A DNA stretch of 30,884 nt from Pseudomonadota bacterium (GTDB lineage: Bacteria; Pseudomonadota; Gammaproteobacteria; Xanthomonadales; Xanthomonadaceae). Below the pieces are notes generated by a model. It ran no database searches. It was not told the DNA's origin and was given only the letters and a program-made list of their open reading frames with translations. Both the position numbers and the translations under genes were made by a program. The stretch spans positions 1 through 30,884 of the forward strand of contig JAEWNY010000072.1 of the NCBI GenBank assembly GCA_023461075.1. The letters run 5' to 3'. Position 1 is the first letter of the stretch. Each line of letters starts with the position of its first letter. Shown here one piece after another: positions 17,084 through 25,439 of this stretch.

Positions 17084-18370
17084 ATGACCGCCATACAGAA
17101 CATCCACGCCCGCGAGATCCTCGATTCCCGCGGCAATCCCACCCTTGAAGCGGAAGTCACGCTGGCCGATGGCAGCTTCGGCCGCGCGGCGGTGCCCTCG
17201 GGCGCATCGACCGGCACCAAGGAGGCAGTGGAACTGCGCGATGGCGACAAGACCCGCTATCTCGGCAAGGGCGTGCAGAAGGCGGTCGAGAACGTCAATA
17301 CGACGATCGCCGATGCACTCAAGGGCATGGATGCGGCCGAGCAGAAGGACGTCGATGCGCGCCTCATCGATCTCGACGGCACCGAGAACAAGGGCCGCCT
17401 GGGGGCCAACGCGCTGCTCGGCGTGTCGATGGCGGTGGCGCATGCCGAGGCGGCATCGCGCAAGGAACCGCTGTGGAAGTACCTCGCTAACGGTCGCGCT
17501 CCGGTATTGCCAGTGCCGATGATGAACATCATCAACGGCGGCGCGCATGCCGACAACAACGTCGACCTTCAGGAATTCATGGTGCTGCCGGTCGGTTTCG
17601 AGAAGTTCTCCGAGGCGCTGCGCGCCGGCACCGAGGTCTTCCACGCGCTGAAGTCGGTGCTGAAGGGCAAGGGGCTGTCCACGGCGGTCGGTGACGAGGG
17701 CGGCTTCGCACCTGACCTGCGCAGCAATGCCGAGGCACTCGACACCATCATGGAAGCGATCGGCAAGGCCGGCTACAAGGCCGGCGACGACATGTTGCTG
17801 GGACTGGATGTCGCATCGAGCGAATTCCACGAGAACGGCAAGTACAACCTGACCGGCGAGGGCAAGCGCCTGACCAGCGAACAGTTCGCCGATTTCCTCG
17901 CCGACTGGTGCCAGCAGTACCCGGTCATCACCATCGAGGACGGCATGGGCGAGCATGATTGGGACGGCTGGAGGCTGTTGACCGGGAAGATCGGCGAGCG
18001 CGTGCAACTGGTCGGCGACGACCTGTTCGTCACCAATCCGCGCATCTTCCGGCAGGGTATCGACGAGCACGTCGCCAACGCCATCCTGATCAAGGTCAAC
18101 CAGATCGGCACGCTCTCGGAAACGCTCGAGGCGATCGCGATGGCCGACAAAGCGGGCTATGCGGCGATCGTCTCGCACCGCTCCGGCGAGACCGAGGACA
18201 CCACCATCTCCGACATCGCGGTGGCGACCACCGCGACCCAGATCAAGACCGGCTCGCTGTGCCGCTCGGATCGCGTGGCCAAGTACAACCAGCTGCTGCG
18301 CATCGAACAGCAACTGGGCAGCGCGGCGAAGTACGCCGGACGCGACGCCTTCGTGTCGATCAAGCGCTGA
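17084..18370 (+). CDS. eno: Enolase
   Basis: A 428-residue cytosolic glycolytic enzyme that interconverts 2-phosphoglycerate and phosphoenolpyruvate; in many proteobacteria it is also part of the RNA degradosome. The N-terminal ILDSRGNPTLEAEV and PSGASTG blocks, INGGAHADNN (catalytic-region His), GDEGGFAPDL (Glu), the metal ligand region GLDVASSEF, IEDGMGEHDWDGW and the signature ILIKVNQIGTLSET with the catalytic Lys are all intact. Length is normal. A GGAA lies upstream of the ATG. It follows kdsA closely, supplying the same phosphoenolpyruvate that KdsA uses, and ftsB starts only three bases after its stop, so the run is surely one transcription unit. Confidence 0.97.
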   Translation: MTAIQNIHAREILDSRGNPTLEAEVTLADGSFGRAAVPSGASTGTKEAVELRDGDKTRYLGKGVQKAVENVNTTIADALKGMDAAEQKDVDARLIDLDGTENKGRLGANALLGVSMAVAHAEAASRKEPLWKYLANGRAPVLPVPMMNIINGGAHADNNVDLQEFMVLPVGFEKFSEALRAGTEVFHALKSVLKGKGLSTAVGDEGGFAPDLRSNAEALDTIMEAIGKAGYKAGDDMLLGLDVASSEFHENGKYNLTGEGKRLTSEQFADFLADWCQQYPVITIEDGMGEHDWDGWRLLTGKIGERVQLVGDDLFVTNPRIFRQGIDEHVANAILIKVNQIGTLSETLEAIAMADKAGYAAIVSHRSGETEDTTISDIAVATTATQIKTGSLCRSDRVAKYNQLLRIEQQLGSAAKYAGRDAFVSIKR

Positions 18371-18373
18371 TCG

Positions 18374-18721
18374 ATGCGCGGAACGGGCCCGCTGCTGCTG
18401 ATCGCGCTGGTGCTGCTGGCCCTGTTGGGCTGGCTGCAGTACCGGTTGTGGTTCGGCGTCGGCGGTCAGCGTGAGGTCGCTGCATTGTCGGCGCAGGTCG
18501 AGAAGCAGAAGGCCGACAACGGCGAGCTGAAGCAGCGCAACGATGCCCTGGCCGCCGAGGTGCGCGACCTCAAGGAGCCGACCTCGGGCGGTGCCGCGAT
18601 CGAAGAGCGCGCGCGCGACGAGTTCGGCCTGATCAAGCCTGGCGAGACCTTCTATCGCGTGGTCGATGATCGCCCGAAGGCGCCGCCCGAGCCGTTGCCG
18701 GAACAGGCGGCCGAAGAGTGA
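18374..18721 (+). CDS. ftsB: Cell division protein FtsB
   Basis: A 115-residue bitopic membrane protein of the divisome, which forms a complex with FtsL and FtsQ and helps activate septal wall synthesis. There is a single transmembrane helix at about residues 5-22 (LLLIALVLLALLGWLQYRLW), then a periplasmic coiled coil at about 33-67, then the conserved segment EERARDEFGLIKPGETFYRVV. The extra C-terminal tail is Pro/Glu-rich. The eno-ftsB-ispD-ispF order is the standard gammaproteobacterial arrangement and supports the call. Its stop overlaps the GTG start of ispD. Confidence 0.93.
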   Translation: MRGTGPLLLIALVLLALLGWLQYRLWFGVGGQREVAALSAQVEKQKADNGELKQRNDALAAEVRDLKEPTSGGAAIEERARDEFGLIKPGETFYRVVDDRPKAPPEPLPEQAAEE

Positions 18722-19416
18722 CGACCCGCGACTGGTGCGTGATCCCCGCCGGTGGTCGCGGCAGCCGCTTCGGCGGCGATGTCCCCAAGCAGTTCATCGA
18801 AGTCGGCGGCCGCAGCATCCTCCTGCACACTTTGGATGCACTGCTCTCGCATCCGCGCATCGCGGGTGTGGTGGTGGCACTGCCGGCGCAGGTCGATAAC
18901 GTTTGGAGCGATGCGGTCGATCGATTGCACGGCAAGCCTGTGCTGCGCTGCACGGGCGGCGATGACCGAGCCGCATCGGTGGCCAATGCGTTGGCCGCAT
19001 TGCCCGGCGAAGTCGGCGATGACGCGCATGTGCTGGTCCACGATGCAGCCCGTCCCAACATCGCCCCTGCCGATCTGGATGCATTGTTCGATGCCTTGGC
19101 CATGCATCCGCAAGGCGCGATCCTCGCCGCGCCGCTGCGCGATACGCTCAAGCGCGCCGATACGAACGGCGACATCGCCGCCACCGAGCCGCGCGAAGGT
19201 CTGTGGCGTGCGTTCACCCCGCAGGCCTTCCCGCGCCGCGCACTGGCGGAGGCGCTTGCGCACGTGCACGCCGCCGGCATCGAGATCACCGACGAGGCGA
19301 TGGCGATGGAGCGGGTCGGCATCCACGCGCACCTGGTCGAGGGCCGCGAGGACAACTTCAAGATCACCACGCCCGCCGACCTCGAGCGATTCGCCTACCT
19401 GGTGTCACGCCGATGA
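18718..19416 (+). CDS. ispD: 2-C-methyl-D-erythritol 4-phosphate cytidylyltransferase
   Basis: A 232-residue enzyme of the MEP route to isoprenoid precursors; it joins CTP and methylerythritol phosphate. The nucleotide-binding N-terminus reads VIPAGGRGSRFGGDVPKQF (about residues 8-26), with a Gly where many homologues have Ala. The HDAARPN block near 103-109 and the C-terminal NFKITTPADLERF are also diagnostic. The start is GTG at 18718, overlapping the ftsB stop as GTGA; no ATG is available nearby. Its own stop overlaps the ispF start as ATGA. CTP for this step comes from PyrG, encoded upstream in the same run. Confidence 0.95.
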   Translation: MTTRDWCVIPAGGRGSRFGGDVPKQFIEVGGRSILLHTLDALLSHPRIAGVVVALPAQVDNVWSDAVDRLHGKPVLRCTGGDDRAASVANALAALPGEVGDDAHVLVHDAARPNIAPADLDALFDALAMHPQGAILAAPLRDTLKRADTNGDIAATEPREGLWRAFTPQAFPRRALAEALAHVHAAGIEITDEAMAMERVGIHAHLVEGREDNFKITTPADLERFAYLVSRR

Positions 19417-19925
19417 GCCATCCAACGCCGCCACGCATCCGCATAGGACAGGGCTTCGACGTGCATGCCTTTGGTCCCGGCGACCACATCATGCTGGGCG
19501 GCGTGCGGGTGGCGCATGAGGCCGGCGTCGTCGCCCACAGCGATGGCGATGTCGTCATCCACGCGCTCTGCGACGCGATGCTCGGCGCGTTGGCGCTTGG
19601 CGACATCGGCCAGCACTTCCCGCCCTCGGACATGCGCTGGAAGGATGCGGACAGCATCGATTTCCTGCGCCATTGCGCGGCGCTGCTTGGCGAGCGCGGC
19701 TGGCGGATGGGCAATTGCGACATCACCGTCATCTGCGAACGGCCCAAGGTCGGCCCGCACGCCCAAGCGATGCGCGAGCTGCTGGCGCGCGAGTTGGGCG
19801 TGGAGGTCGATGCGGTGAGCATCAAGGCGACCACCAGCGAAGGACTCGGGTTCACCGGCCGTGGCGAAGGCATCGCCGCGCAGGCGAGCTGCCTGCTGTT
19901 TGCGACCGATGACGATGGTCGATGA
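19413..19925 (+). CDS. ispF: 2-C-methyl-D-erythritol 2,4-cyclodiphosphate synthase
   Basis: A 170-residue trimeric enzyme of the MEP route that cyclises the CDP-methylerythritol phosphate made by IspD and IspE, releasing CMP. Zinc ligands are D16, H18 (GFDVHAF) and H50 (GDVVIHALCDAMLGAL). The SDGDVVIHAL signature and the C-terminal IKATTSEGLGFTGRGEGIAAQA are complete. ATG at 19413 overlaps the ispD stop. The adjacent ispD-ispF pair is typical; the intermediate kinase gene ispE is not in this window. TruD follows after 27 bases. Confidence 0.96.
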   Translation: MSHPTPPRIRIGQGFDVHAFGPGDHIMLGGVRVAHEAGVVAHSDGDVVIHALCDAMLGALALGDIGQHFPPSDMRWKDADSIDFLRHCAALLGERGWRMGNCDITVICERPKVGPHAQAMRELLARELGVEVDAVSIKATTSEGLGFTGRGEGIAAQASCLLFATDDDGR

Positions 19926-19952
19926 GGGTTCCTACGATGCGTGGGGCAGCCG

Positions 19953-21035
19953 ATGATGGCCGATGAAGCCTTGGCGTCGGGCTTGCCCGCCGACCCTTGT
20001 GCCCGCGACGCCTTGCCTAACGCACACGGCGCAGGCTTGGCGCATGGCCGCATGCGCGTGAGCCCTGAAGATTTCCGCGTCGATGAAATCGATGCGTTCC
20101 AAGCCAGTGGTGCCGGCGAGCACCTGCTGCTGACGGTGGAAAAACGCGGCATGAATACCGTGTTCGCTGCCCGGCGCATCGCGCAATGGGCGGGCGTGGC
20201 GGAATCGGCGATCGGTTATGCGGGCCTGAAGGACCGGCATGCGGTCACGCGTCAGCGCTTCTCGGTATGGCTGCCGAAGAAGACCGCGCCTGACATCGCC
20301 TTGCTGCAGGGCGAGGACCTGCGGGTGCTCGCACACGATTGGCACAGCCGCAAGTTGCCGCGCGGCGCATTGGCCGGCAACCGTTTCGTGCTGGTGCTGC
20401 GCGATGTCGAAGGCGCTCGCGAGGCGGTGGATGCGCGCCTGCATGCAATCGCCGCGTGCGGCGTCCCCAACTACTTCGGCGAACAACGCTTCGGTCGCGG
20501 CGGCGACAACGTGGCGCAGGCGCTGGCGATGTTCGGCGGCAAGCGTGTGCGACGCGAGGAACGCTCGCTGTTGTTGTCGGCCGCCCGTTCGGAAATCTTC
20601 AACGCGGTGCTGTCCGAGCGCGTGGCGCGTGGCGACTGGGATGCCGCGATCGACGGCGATGTCTTCATGCTCGATGGCAGCCACAGCGTGTTCGGGCCGG
20701 TCGATCCGGGTGATGCCGCGACCTCAGACATCGGCGCGCGACTGGCCGCATTCGACATCCACCCGACGGGACCGATGTGGGGACGTGGCGACCTGCGCAC
20801 GCAGCGCGATGCGTCGCAGTTGGAGCAGCGCATAGCGAGCGAGCACCCCGGCCTGTGCAGTGGACTGGAAGCGGCGGGCATGAAGCAGGAACGCCGCAGC
20901 CTGCGCTTGCCGGTGCGCGAGCTGACATGGCAGTGGTTGGACGATGGCGTGATCGAGCTGGCGTTCGTGCTGCCGCCGGGCTCGTATGCCACCGTGGTGC
21001 TGCGGGAGTTGGGCGAGTTTTCGAGCGGGACCTGA
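19953..21035 (+). CDS. truD: tRNA pseudouridine(13) synthase
   Basis: A 360-residue enzyme that converts uridine 13 of certain tRNAs to pseudouridine. The motif GYAGLKDRHAVTRQRFSVW carries the catalytic Asp (D94). The NYFGEQRFGR block near 171-180 and the closing PPGSYATVVLREL are also typical of TruD. The start is uncertain: ATG at 19953, the ATG at 19956, or GTG at 19941 are all in frame; GGGGCAG just upstream favours 19953. The first 25 residues are not conserved in the family. It ends the plus-strand run and converges on the hydrolase gene, with 14 bases between stops and no visible terminator. Confidence 0.93.
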   Translation: MMADEALASGLPADPCARDALPNAHGAGLAHGRMRVSPEDFRVDEIDAFQASGAGEHLLLTVEKRGMNTVFAARRIAQWAGVAESAIGYAGLKDRHAVTRQRFSVWLPKKTAPDIALLQGEDLRVLAHDWHSRKLPRGALAGNRFVLVLRDVEGAREAVDARLHAIAACGVPNYFGEQRFGRGGDNVAQALAMFGGKRVRREERSLLLSAARSEIFNAVLSERVARGDWDAAIDGDVFMLDGSHSVFGPVDPGDAATSDIGARLAAFDIHPTGPMWGRGDLRTQRDASQLEQRIASEHPGLCSGLEAAGMKQERRSLRLPVRELTWQWLDDGVIELAFVLPPGSYATVVLRELGEFSSGT

Positions 21036-21049
21036 GCGGAGACGCCCGG

Positions 21050-21841
21050 TCAGCCGTCGCGCAGGAAATCCGCGATCGCCGCCAGCACGACATCCGCCTG
21101 TTCGCGATGCGGCTGGTGTCCGACACCCTCCAGCAACAGCATCCGCGCATGGGCTCCGATGCCGCGGCTGATCGTTTCCGGGAACGCGGCGGAGCCATAT
21201 TCGTCATCCTTGCCGTGGATCACCAGCGTAGGGCATTTGATGCGGCCCAGCAGCGGGTGCAGCGACCAGTCGGCGAATGCAGGAGCGAGCCAGGTTTCGG
21301 TCCACGCTTCCAGCACCCAACGCGCCTTCTCGCCATGCCAGCGGGACAGCCGGGCGATGCCGTCCGGCGTGGACAGCGACGTGCGTGCGGTGTGGATGCC
21401 TTCGCGCGTGCGGTCCTCCACGAACGCTTGCGCGGCCAGGCTCACCACCGCGCGGCAACCCTGCGGAAAGCGCGCGGCACTGGCCAGCGCCATCGCGCCA
21501 CCGACGCTGTGGCCGAGCAGGACGTGATCGTCGATGCAGAGCGCCTCTCGCAATTCGCGCAGTGCCTCGCTTTCGCGTTCGATGAAATCGAATGGAAGTG
21601 GCGAAGCCGAGGCCGATGATTTGCCGAAGCCGAGGCGATCGTAGGCGAGGGCCGTTCGCCCGGTCGCTTCGACCAATCGCATCGGGAAATCCCGCCATAG
21701 CCCGACCGAGCCGAGCGAGTCGTGCAGCAGGATGACCGGGGCGATCACGTCGCCGGTCCCCGCCCAGCGGCGCACGAAGATTTCGCCATCGGCGAACGGC
21801 AGGCGCAGGTCTTCGTGGGTTTGCGCGTGCCTTGATCTCAT
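21050..21841 (-). CDS. Alpha/beta-fold hydrolase
   Basis: A 263-residue alpha/beta hydrolase of unknown substrate. The likely catalytic triad is S112 in the nucleophile elbow GHSVGG, an Asp in HGKDDEYG (D212 or D213) and H242 in GVGHQPH. The oxyanion-hole segment is LLHDSLGSVGLWRDF near 38-52. No signal peptide or membrane helix is seen, so it is cytosolic. ATG at 21841 overlaps the stop of the Smr gene (ATGA), so the two are translationally coupled. The fold covers esterases, lipases, dehalogenases and C-C hydrolases; the HDSLG form does not let me choose among them. Confidence 0.85.
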   Translation of the reverse strand: MRSRHAQTHEDLRLPFADGEIFVRRWAGTGDVIAPVILLHDSLGSVGLWRDFPMRLVEATGRTALAYDRLGFGKSSASASPLPFDFIERESEALRELREALCIDDHVLLGHSVGGAMALASAARFPQGCRAVVSLAAQAFVEDRTREGIHTARTSLSTPDGIARLSRWHGEKARWVLEAWTETWLAPAFADWSLHPLLGRIKCPTLVIHGKDDEYGSAAFPETISRGIGAHARMLLLEGVGHQPHREQADVVLAAIADFLRDG

Positions 21842-22392
21842 CGGCGCTTGTGGGCCAGCAGCACCAGTACCGCACCGGTGCCGCCCTGCGCGGCAGGGGC
21901 GGAATGGAAGGCGATCACATCGGCGCGTTGGCGCAGCATGCGATCGACCAGATTCTTCAGCACCGGCACGCCCTCGGCGGAATAACGGCCCTTGCCGTGG
22001 ATGATGCGCACGCAGCCGATGCCCTCGGCGAGCGCATGGCGGAGGAATTCGCGCAGCCACTGTTCCGCGGTCTTCGCGTCGATGCCGTGCAGGTCCAGTT
22101 CGTCGCCGGCCGCGTATTCGCCGCGCGCGAGTTTCTTCAGCACGCGCGGCGGGATTTCGTCACGGCGGTAACTGAGCGCGTCGCCCGCGCCGAGCAGTTG
22201 TTCGTCGAGTGCCAGGCGGAATGTATCGCGGGCATCGGCTTCCTCGCGTTCGCGCATCGCCGCGCGCGGCTTCGGCTTGGGTGCGGCCGGCGCTTCCGGC
22301 GGGGCATCGATGCGACGCACCGGCCCGATCGCCGCGCGGAACAGCGAAGCATCATCCTCATCATCGCCCGGGTTTTCCGGAACTTTGCGCAT
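21838..22392 (-). CDS. Smr-domain (MutS2-like) putative endonuclease
   Basis: A 184-residue protein with a C-terminal Smr domain at about residues 96-182. The hallmarks are LDLHG at 100-103 (with preceding ELD), the IIHGKG segment at 130-135, and GGTGAVLVLL at 170-179. The N-terminal half is charged and Pro/Ala-rich, as in stand-alone proteobacterial Smr proteins (YdaL/SmrB type). Smr domains nick DNA or RNA; SmrB cleaves mRNA at collided ribosomes, but which role applies here is not visible. The ATG at 22392 fits a leaderless transcript. It is divergent from surE and coupled to the downstream hydrolase gene. Confidence 0.88.
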   Translation of the reverse strand: MRKVPENPGDDEDDASLFRAAIGPVRRIDAPPEAPAAPKPKPRAAMREREEADARDTFRLALDEQLLGAGDALSYRRDEIPPRVLKKLARGEYAAGDELDLHGIDAKTAEQWLREFLRHALAEGIGCVRIIHGKGRYSAEGVPVLKNLVDRMLRQRADVIAFHSAPAAQGGTGAVLVLLAHKRR

Positions 22393-22398
22393 GGACAG

Positions 22399-22404
22399 AC
22401 TGTA
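22399..22404 (-). promoter_or_regulatory. Candidate -10 box (TACAGT) of a leaderless smr transcript
   Basis: On the minus strand TACAGT is followed by CTGTCC and then the ATG at 22392, exactly six bases. No Shine-Dalgarno sequence lies between them. Confidence 0.45.
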
Positions 22405-22421
22405 GCGGCAGGCGGCTCCGG

Positions 22422-22427
22422 TATCAT
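22422..22427 (+). promoter_or_regulatory. Candidate -10 box (TATCAT) of the surE operon
   Basis: TATCAT in the context GGTATCATG would start transcription near 22434, leaving a short leader that contains GAGGAA before the ATG at 22452. The same hexamer and context occur before rlmE. No clear -35 is visible. Confidence 0.4.
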
Positions 22428-22451
22428 GACCGCTTCGCAACGAGGAACCCC

Positions 22452-23222
22452 ATGCGCATCCTGGTGAGCAATGACGACGGCGTGGACGCGCCGGGCATCC
22501 GCATCCTGGCCCAGGAATTGCGCAGCGCAGGCCACGAGGTCACGGTGGTGGCCCCGGACCGCGATCGCAGCGGGGCCAGCAACTCGCTCACCCTCGACAT
22601 GCCGATCCGCGTGACCCGGCTCGATGATTGCACCTGGCGCGTGCACGGCACGCCCACCGACTGCGTGCACCTGGCGTTGACCGGCTTGTTCGAGGGCGAC
22701 GCCGAGCCCGACATCGTGGTGTCCGGCATCAACAACGCGGCCAACCTGGGCGATGACGTGATTTATTCCGGCACGGTCTCGGCGGCGATGGAAGGCCGTT
22801 TCCTGGGCCTGCCTGCGGTGGCGGTGTCGCTGGCGACGCGCGACCACGACCCGCAACATTTCGAGACGGCCGCCTGCGCAGCGGTGCAGATCGTCGACCG
22901 GCTGGCGCGCGATCCGCTGCCGGCGGACACCATCCTCAATGTCAACGTACCGGATGTGGCTTGGGAGGAGGTGAGCGCGTTCGAGGCGACCCGGCTCGGC
23001 AACCGCCATCGCGCCGAAGGCTGCATCGCCGCGCCCGATCCACGTGGCCGCGCCTTTTACTGGATCGGCCCGGCCGGCCCCGAACAGGACGCCGGCCCCG
23101 GCACCGATTTCGACGCGGTGCGCCGTGGCGCGATCTCGGTGACTCCGATCAAGGTCGACCTGACCCGCTACCAGGCGCTGGAGCAGGTGGCGAGCTGGGT
23201 GCAGGGATTCGCGCTGACATGA
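22452..23222 (+). CDS. surE: 5'/3'-nucleotidase SurE
   Basis: A 256-residue metal-dependent phosphatase acting on nucleoside monophosphates and short polyphosphate, linked to stationary-phase survival. The N-terminal MRILVSNDDGVDAPGI holds metal ligands D8 and D9; S40 (DRDRSGASN) and N94 (SGINNAANLGDDVIYSGTV) complete the site. Length is normal. A GAGGAA lies seven bases before the ATG. Its stop overlaps the pcm start as ATGA. The surE-pcm-nlpD order is conserved in gammaproteobacteria and firmly supports the call. Confidence 0.96.
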   Translation: MRILVSNDDGVDAPGIRILAQELRSAGHEVTVVAPDRDRSGASNSLTLDMPIRVTRLDDCTWRVHGTPTDCVHLALTGLFEGDAEPDIVVSGINNAANLGDDVIYSGTVSAAMEGRFLGLPAVAVSLATRDHDPQHFETAACAAVQIVDRLARDPLPADTILNVNVPDVAWEEVSAFEATRLGNRHRAEGCIAAPDPRGRAFYWIGPAGPEQDAGPGTDFDAVRRGAISVTPIKVDLTRYQALEQVASWVQGFALT

Positions 23223-23887
23223 TCTCGCGGATGCATCTGCAGCCGGAGGCGATCGGCGTCGGCATGACCGCGCAGCGCGTGCGTGATCGGTTGATCGAGC
23301 GGTTGCGCGAGCAGGGCGTGACCGATGAAAGCGTGCTGGCGGCGGTGCGGACCTTGCCGCGCCATCTTTTCGTGGATGAAGCGCTGGCCGCGCGCGCCTA
23401 CGAGGACACCGCGCTGCCGATCGGCCATGGCCAGACCATCTCGCAGCCGTGGGTGGTGGCGAAGATGACCGAGGCGGTGCTGGAAACCCGCCCGAAGACC
23501 GTGCTGGAGATCGGCACCGGCTCCGGCTACCAGGCGGCGATGCTCGCCGCATTGGGGCTGCAGGTATTCACCGTCGAGCGCATCGGCGACCTGCTGCGCG
23601 GCGCGCGCAAGCGTTTCCGCAAGCTGGGCATGGAAATCCGCAGCCGGCATGACGATGGTCGGGTCGGCTGGGCCGAGCATGCACCGTTCGATGCGATCGT
23701 GGTCACCGCGGGTGCCGCCGCCTTGGAACCTGCGCTGATCGAACAACTCGCGCCAGGCGGGACGCTGGTCGCGCCGGTCAATGGCCAGTTGCTGCGCCTG
23801 CGCAAATCACTTGAAGGCCACATCGAACAGGTCAATCTCGCGCCGGTGAGTTTCGTGCCGCTGTTGGCGGGAGTGATTGACGGATGA
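23219..23887 (+). CDS. pcm: Protein-L-isoaspartate O-methyltransferase
   Basis: A 222-residue enzyme that uses S-adenosylmethionine to methylate isoaspartyl residues, beginning repair of aged proteins. The substrate-site block YEDTALPIGHGQTISQPWVV is at about residues 60-79 and the SAM motif VLEIGTGSGYQAAMLA at about 94-109; DAIVVTAGAAALEPALIEQL follows. Length is normal. ATG at 23219 overlaps the surE stop. Its own stop overlaps the start of the ExoD-family gene, so three genes are coupled in a row. Confidence 0.95.
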   Translation: MISRMHLQPEAIGVGMTAQRVRDRLIERLREQGVTDESVLAAVRTLPRHLFVDEALAARAYEDTALPIGHGQTISQPWVVAKMTEAVLETRPKTVLEIGTGSGYQAAMLAALGLQVFTVERIGDLLRGARKRFRKLGMEIRSRHDDGRVGWAEHAPFDAIVVTAGAAALEPALIEQLAPGGTLVAPVNGQLLRLRKSLEGHIEQVNLAPVSFVPLLAGVIDG

Positions 23888-24531
23888 GCAGCATCAATGC
23901 GGCAAACGCCGCGTCGGGATCGCTGGGTCAGCAGATCGAGGCGGTGATCGACGACCTGCCGGAAGACCGCTTGACCTTGAGCGAATTGATCGAGGTATTC
24001 GGCGACGACGGCCTGTTGATCCTGACCATCCTGCTGACCTTGGTGTTCCTGATCCCGGTATCGATCCCCGGCGTCAGCACGGTGTTCGGCGCGGCGATCC
24101 TGATGATCGGCGTCAGCCGCCTCGTCGGCAAACCGCTCTGGCTGCCGGCCAAGGTGCGCGAGCGCTCCCTGCCGGTCGAAAAGCTGCGACCGGGTCTTCG
24201 CACTGGCTTGAAATGGGTGCAGCGGATGGAGCGGATCAGCAAACCGCACCGGCTTCCGGGTCTGGTCAATGGTGCGGGGATGCGGCTGTTCAACAACCTG
24301 GCCTTCATCCTCGGCGCATTACTGTTGATGGCGCCGTTCGGCTTCGTGCCGTTCAGCAATACGCTTCCCGCGATCGCCCTGCTGCTGTTCGCGGTCGGTT
24401 TCATCCAGCGCGACGGGGTTTCGATCCTGCTCGGGCACTTGGCCAATGTCGGGACCCTCATCTACTTCGCTATCCTCATCGGCGGAGGCGGTGCGGTCCT
24501 GCATCAACTGTGGCAGCGGTTCGTGGCCTGA
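23884..24531 (+). CDS. ExoD-family inner-membrane protein
   Basis: A 215-residue multi-pass membrane protein of the exopolysaccharide synthesis ExoD family. It has a cytosolic N-terminus with the typical LTLSELIEVFGDDGLLIL, then about four or five hydrophobic segments (near 43-62, 136-156, 160-180 and 186-206), with the conserved IPGVSTVFG motif at about 60-68. ExoD was first linked to exopolysaccharide production and alkali tolerance in rhizobia; the molecular activity is unknown. It starts within the pcm stop (ATGA) and is followed by nlpD after 26 bases. In this family's standard cluster no exoD lies between pcm and nlpD in E. coli. Confidence 0.88.
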   Translation: MSSINAANAASGSLGQQIEAVIDDLPEDRLTLSELIEVFGDDGLLILTILLTLVFLIPVSIPGVSTVFGAAILMIGVSRLVGKPLWLPAKVRERSLPVEKLRPGLRTGLKWVQRMERISKPHRLPGLVNGAGMRLFNNLAFILGALLLMAPFGFVPFSNTLPAIALLLFAVGFIQRDGVSILLGHLANVGTLIYFAILIGGGGAVLHQLWQRFVA

Positions 24532-24557
24532 GCCGCGCAGTGGAGAAAACTACGAAG

Positions 24558-25346
24558 ATGTCAGCGAAGCAATTCATCCGAGCGCGCAATCGCGTCCTGT
24601 GCGTGGGACTGTTGGCGATACTGGCCGCCGGCTGCAGCAGCACCGTGGTGCGCACGCCCGCCGGCAGCCCGACGTCTTCCTCCGGCGCGCGCGGCCCGGA
24701 CTCCCCGGTGCGTGTTTCGCAGCCCAAGTACGGCGCGACCCAGGTGGTGCAGAAGGGCGACACCGTTTATCGCATCGCCACCACCAATGGCATCACCGCG
24801 CTCGATCTGGCGTTGTGGAACAACATACCGCCGCCCTACATCATCCATCCGGGCCAGCGCCTGCGTCTGTATCCGGGCGGCAACGTCGCCAATATCCCGC
24901 CCGCGCGCACGCCGGTCCGGCCCGCGCCCACGCGCCCGGCCACGCCGCCGCCTTCGGTGACCGCACCGGTGGCCAGCCTGCCGTGGCGCTGGCCGGCCGA
25001 GGGTGCATTGATCAGCACCTACCAAGCCGGCAACCCGACCCGGCAGGGCATCGACATCGCCGGCAATGCCGGTGACCCGGTGCGCGCGGCCGCCGATGGC
25101 AGCGTGGTGTATTCCGGCTCCGGGCTGGTGGGCTATGGCGAGCTCATCATCGTCAAGCACAACGACCAGTGGCTGACCGCCTATGGCCACAACCGCAAGC
25201 GCCTGGTCAGCGAGGGCGCGGTGGTCAAGGCCGGGCAGCAGATCGGAGAGATGGGCAGCACCGGCGCGACGCGCAACATGCTGCACTTCGAGATCCGCCT
25301 GAACGGCAAGCCGGTCGATCCGCAGCTTTATTTGCCCAAGCGGTAA
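24558..25346 (+). CDS. nlpD: NlpD-like LysM/M23 lipoprotein (amidase activator)
   Basis: A 262-residue lipoprotein. Residues 1-26 are a lipoprotein signal with lipobox LAAGC (C26). A LysM domain lies at about 61-106 (VVQKGDTVYRIA...HPGQRLRLYP), then a Pro/Ala/Thr-rich linker (113-140), then a C-terminal M23/LytM domain. The zinc ligands are degenerate: Q163 replaces the first His, M241 replaces the first His of HxH, while D166, H211 and H243 remain. So it is probably not an enzyme but activates an amidase such as AmiC at the septum, as NlpD does in E. coli. ATG at 24558 has GGAGAA upstream. RpoS normally follows nlpD in many gammaproteobacteria but is absent here. Confidence 0.92.
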   Translation: MSAKQFIRARNRVLCVGLLAILAAGCSSTVVRTPAGSPTSSSGARGPDSPVRVSQPKYGATQVVQKGDTVYRIATTNGITALDLALWNNIPPPYIIHPGQRLRLYPGGNVANIPPARTPVRPAPTRPATPPPSVTAPVASLPWRWPAEGALISTYQAGNPTRQGIDIAGNAGDPVRAAADGSVVYSGSGLVGYGELIIVKHNDQWLTAYGHNRKRLVSEGAVVKAGQQIGEMGSTGATRNMLHFEIRLNGKPVDPQLYLPKR

Positions 25347-25356
25347 TCGAAGTGGA

Positions 25357-25392
25357 CCGGCGTTTGCCGGCCACGGTCGGCACGACCGTGGC
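25357..25392. terminator. Two adjacent hairpins between convergent nlpD and the Mth938-like gene
   Basis: A CCGGC/GCCGG hairpin (arms 25357-25361 and 25366-25370, loop GTTT) touches a perfect 10-bp stem (arms 25370-25379 and 25383-25392, loop GCA). Neither is followed by a T run. They occupy most of the 93-base convergent gap, so they may end transcripts in both directions or protect mRNA ends; the tandem layout also resembles a REP-type element. Confidence 0.45.
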
Positions 25393-25439
25393 TGCGGATG
25401 GTGGCTTGGCCCCGGGCTGATCCCGCGGCCGCTGCCACG

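Noticed and set aside
17051..18313. A 420-codon minus-strand open frame opposite eno
   Set aside because: Enolase is intact on the plus strand; the opposite frame has no family signature.
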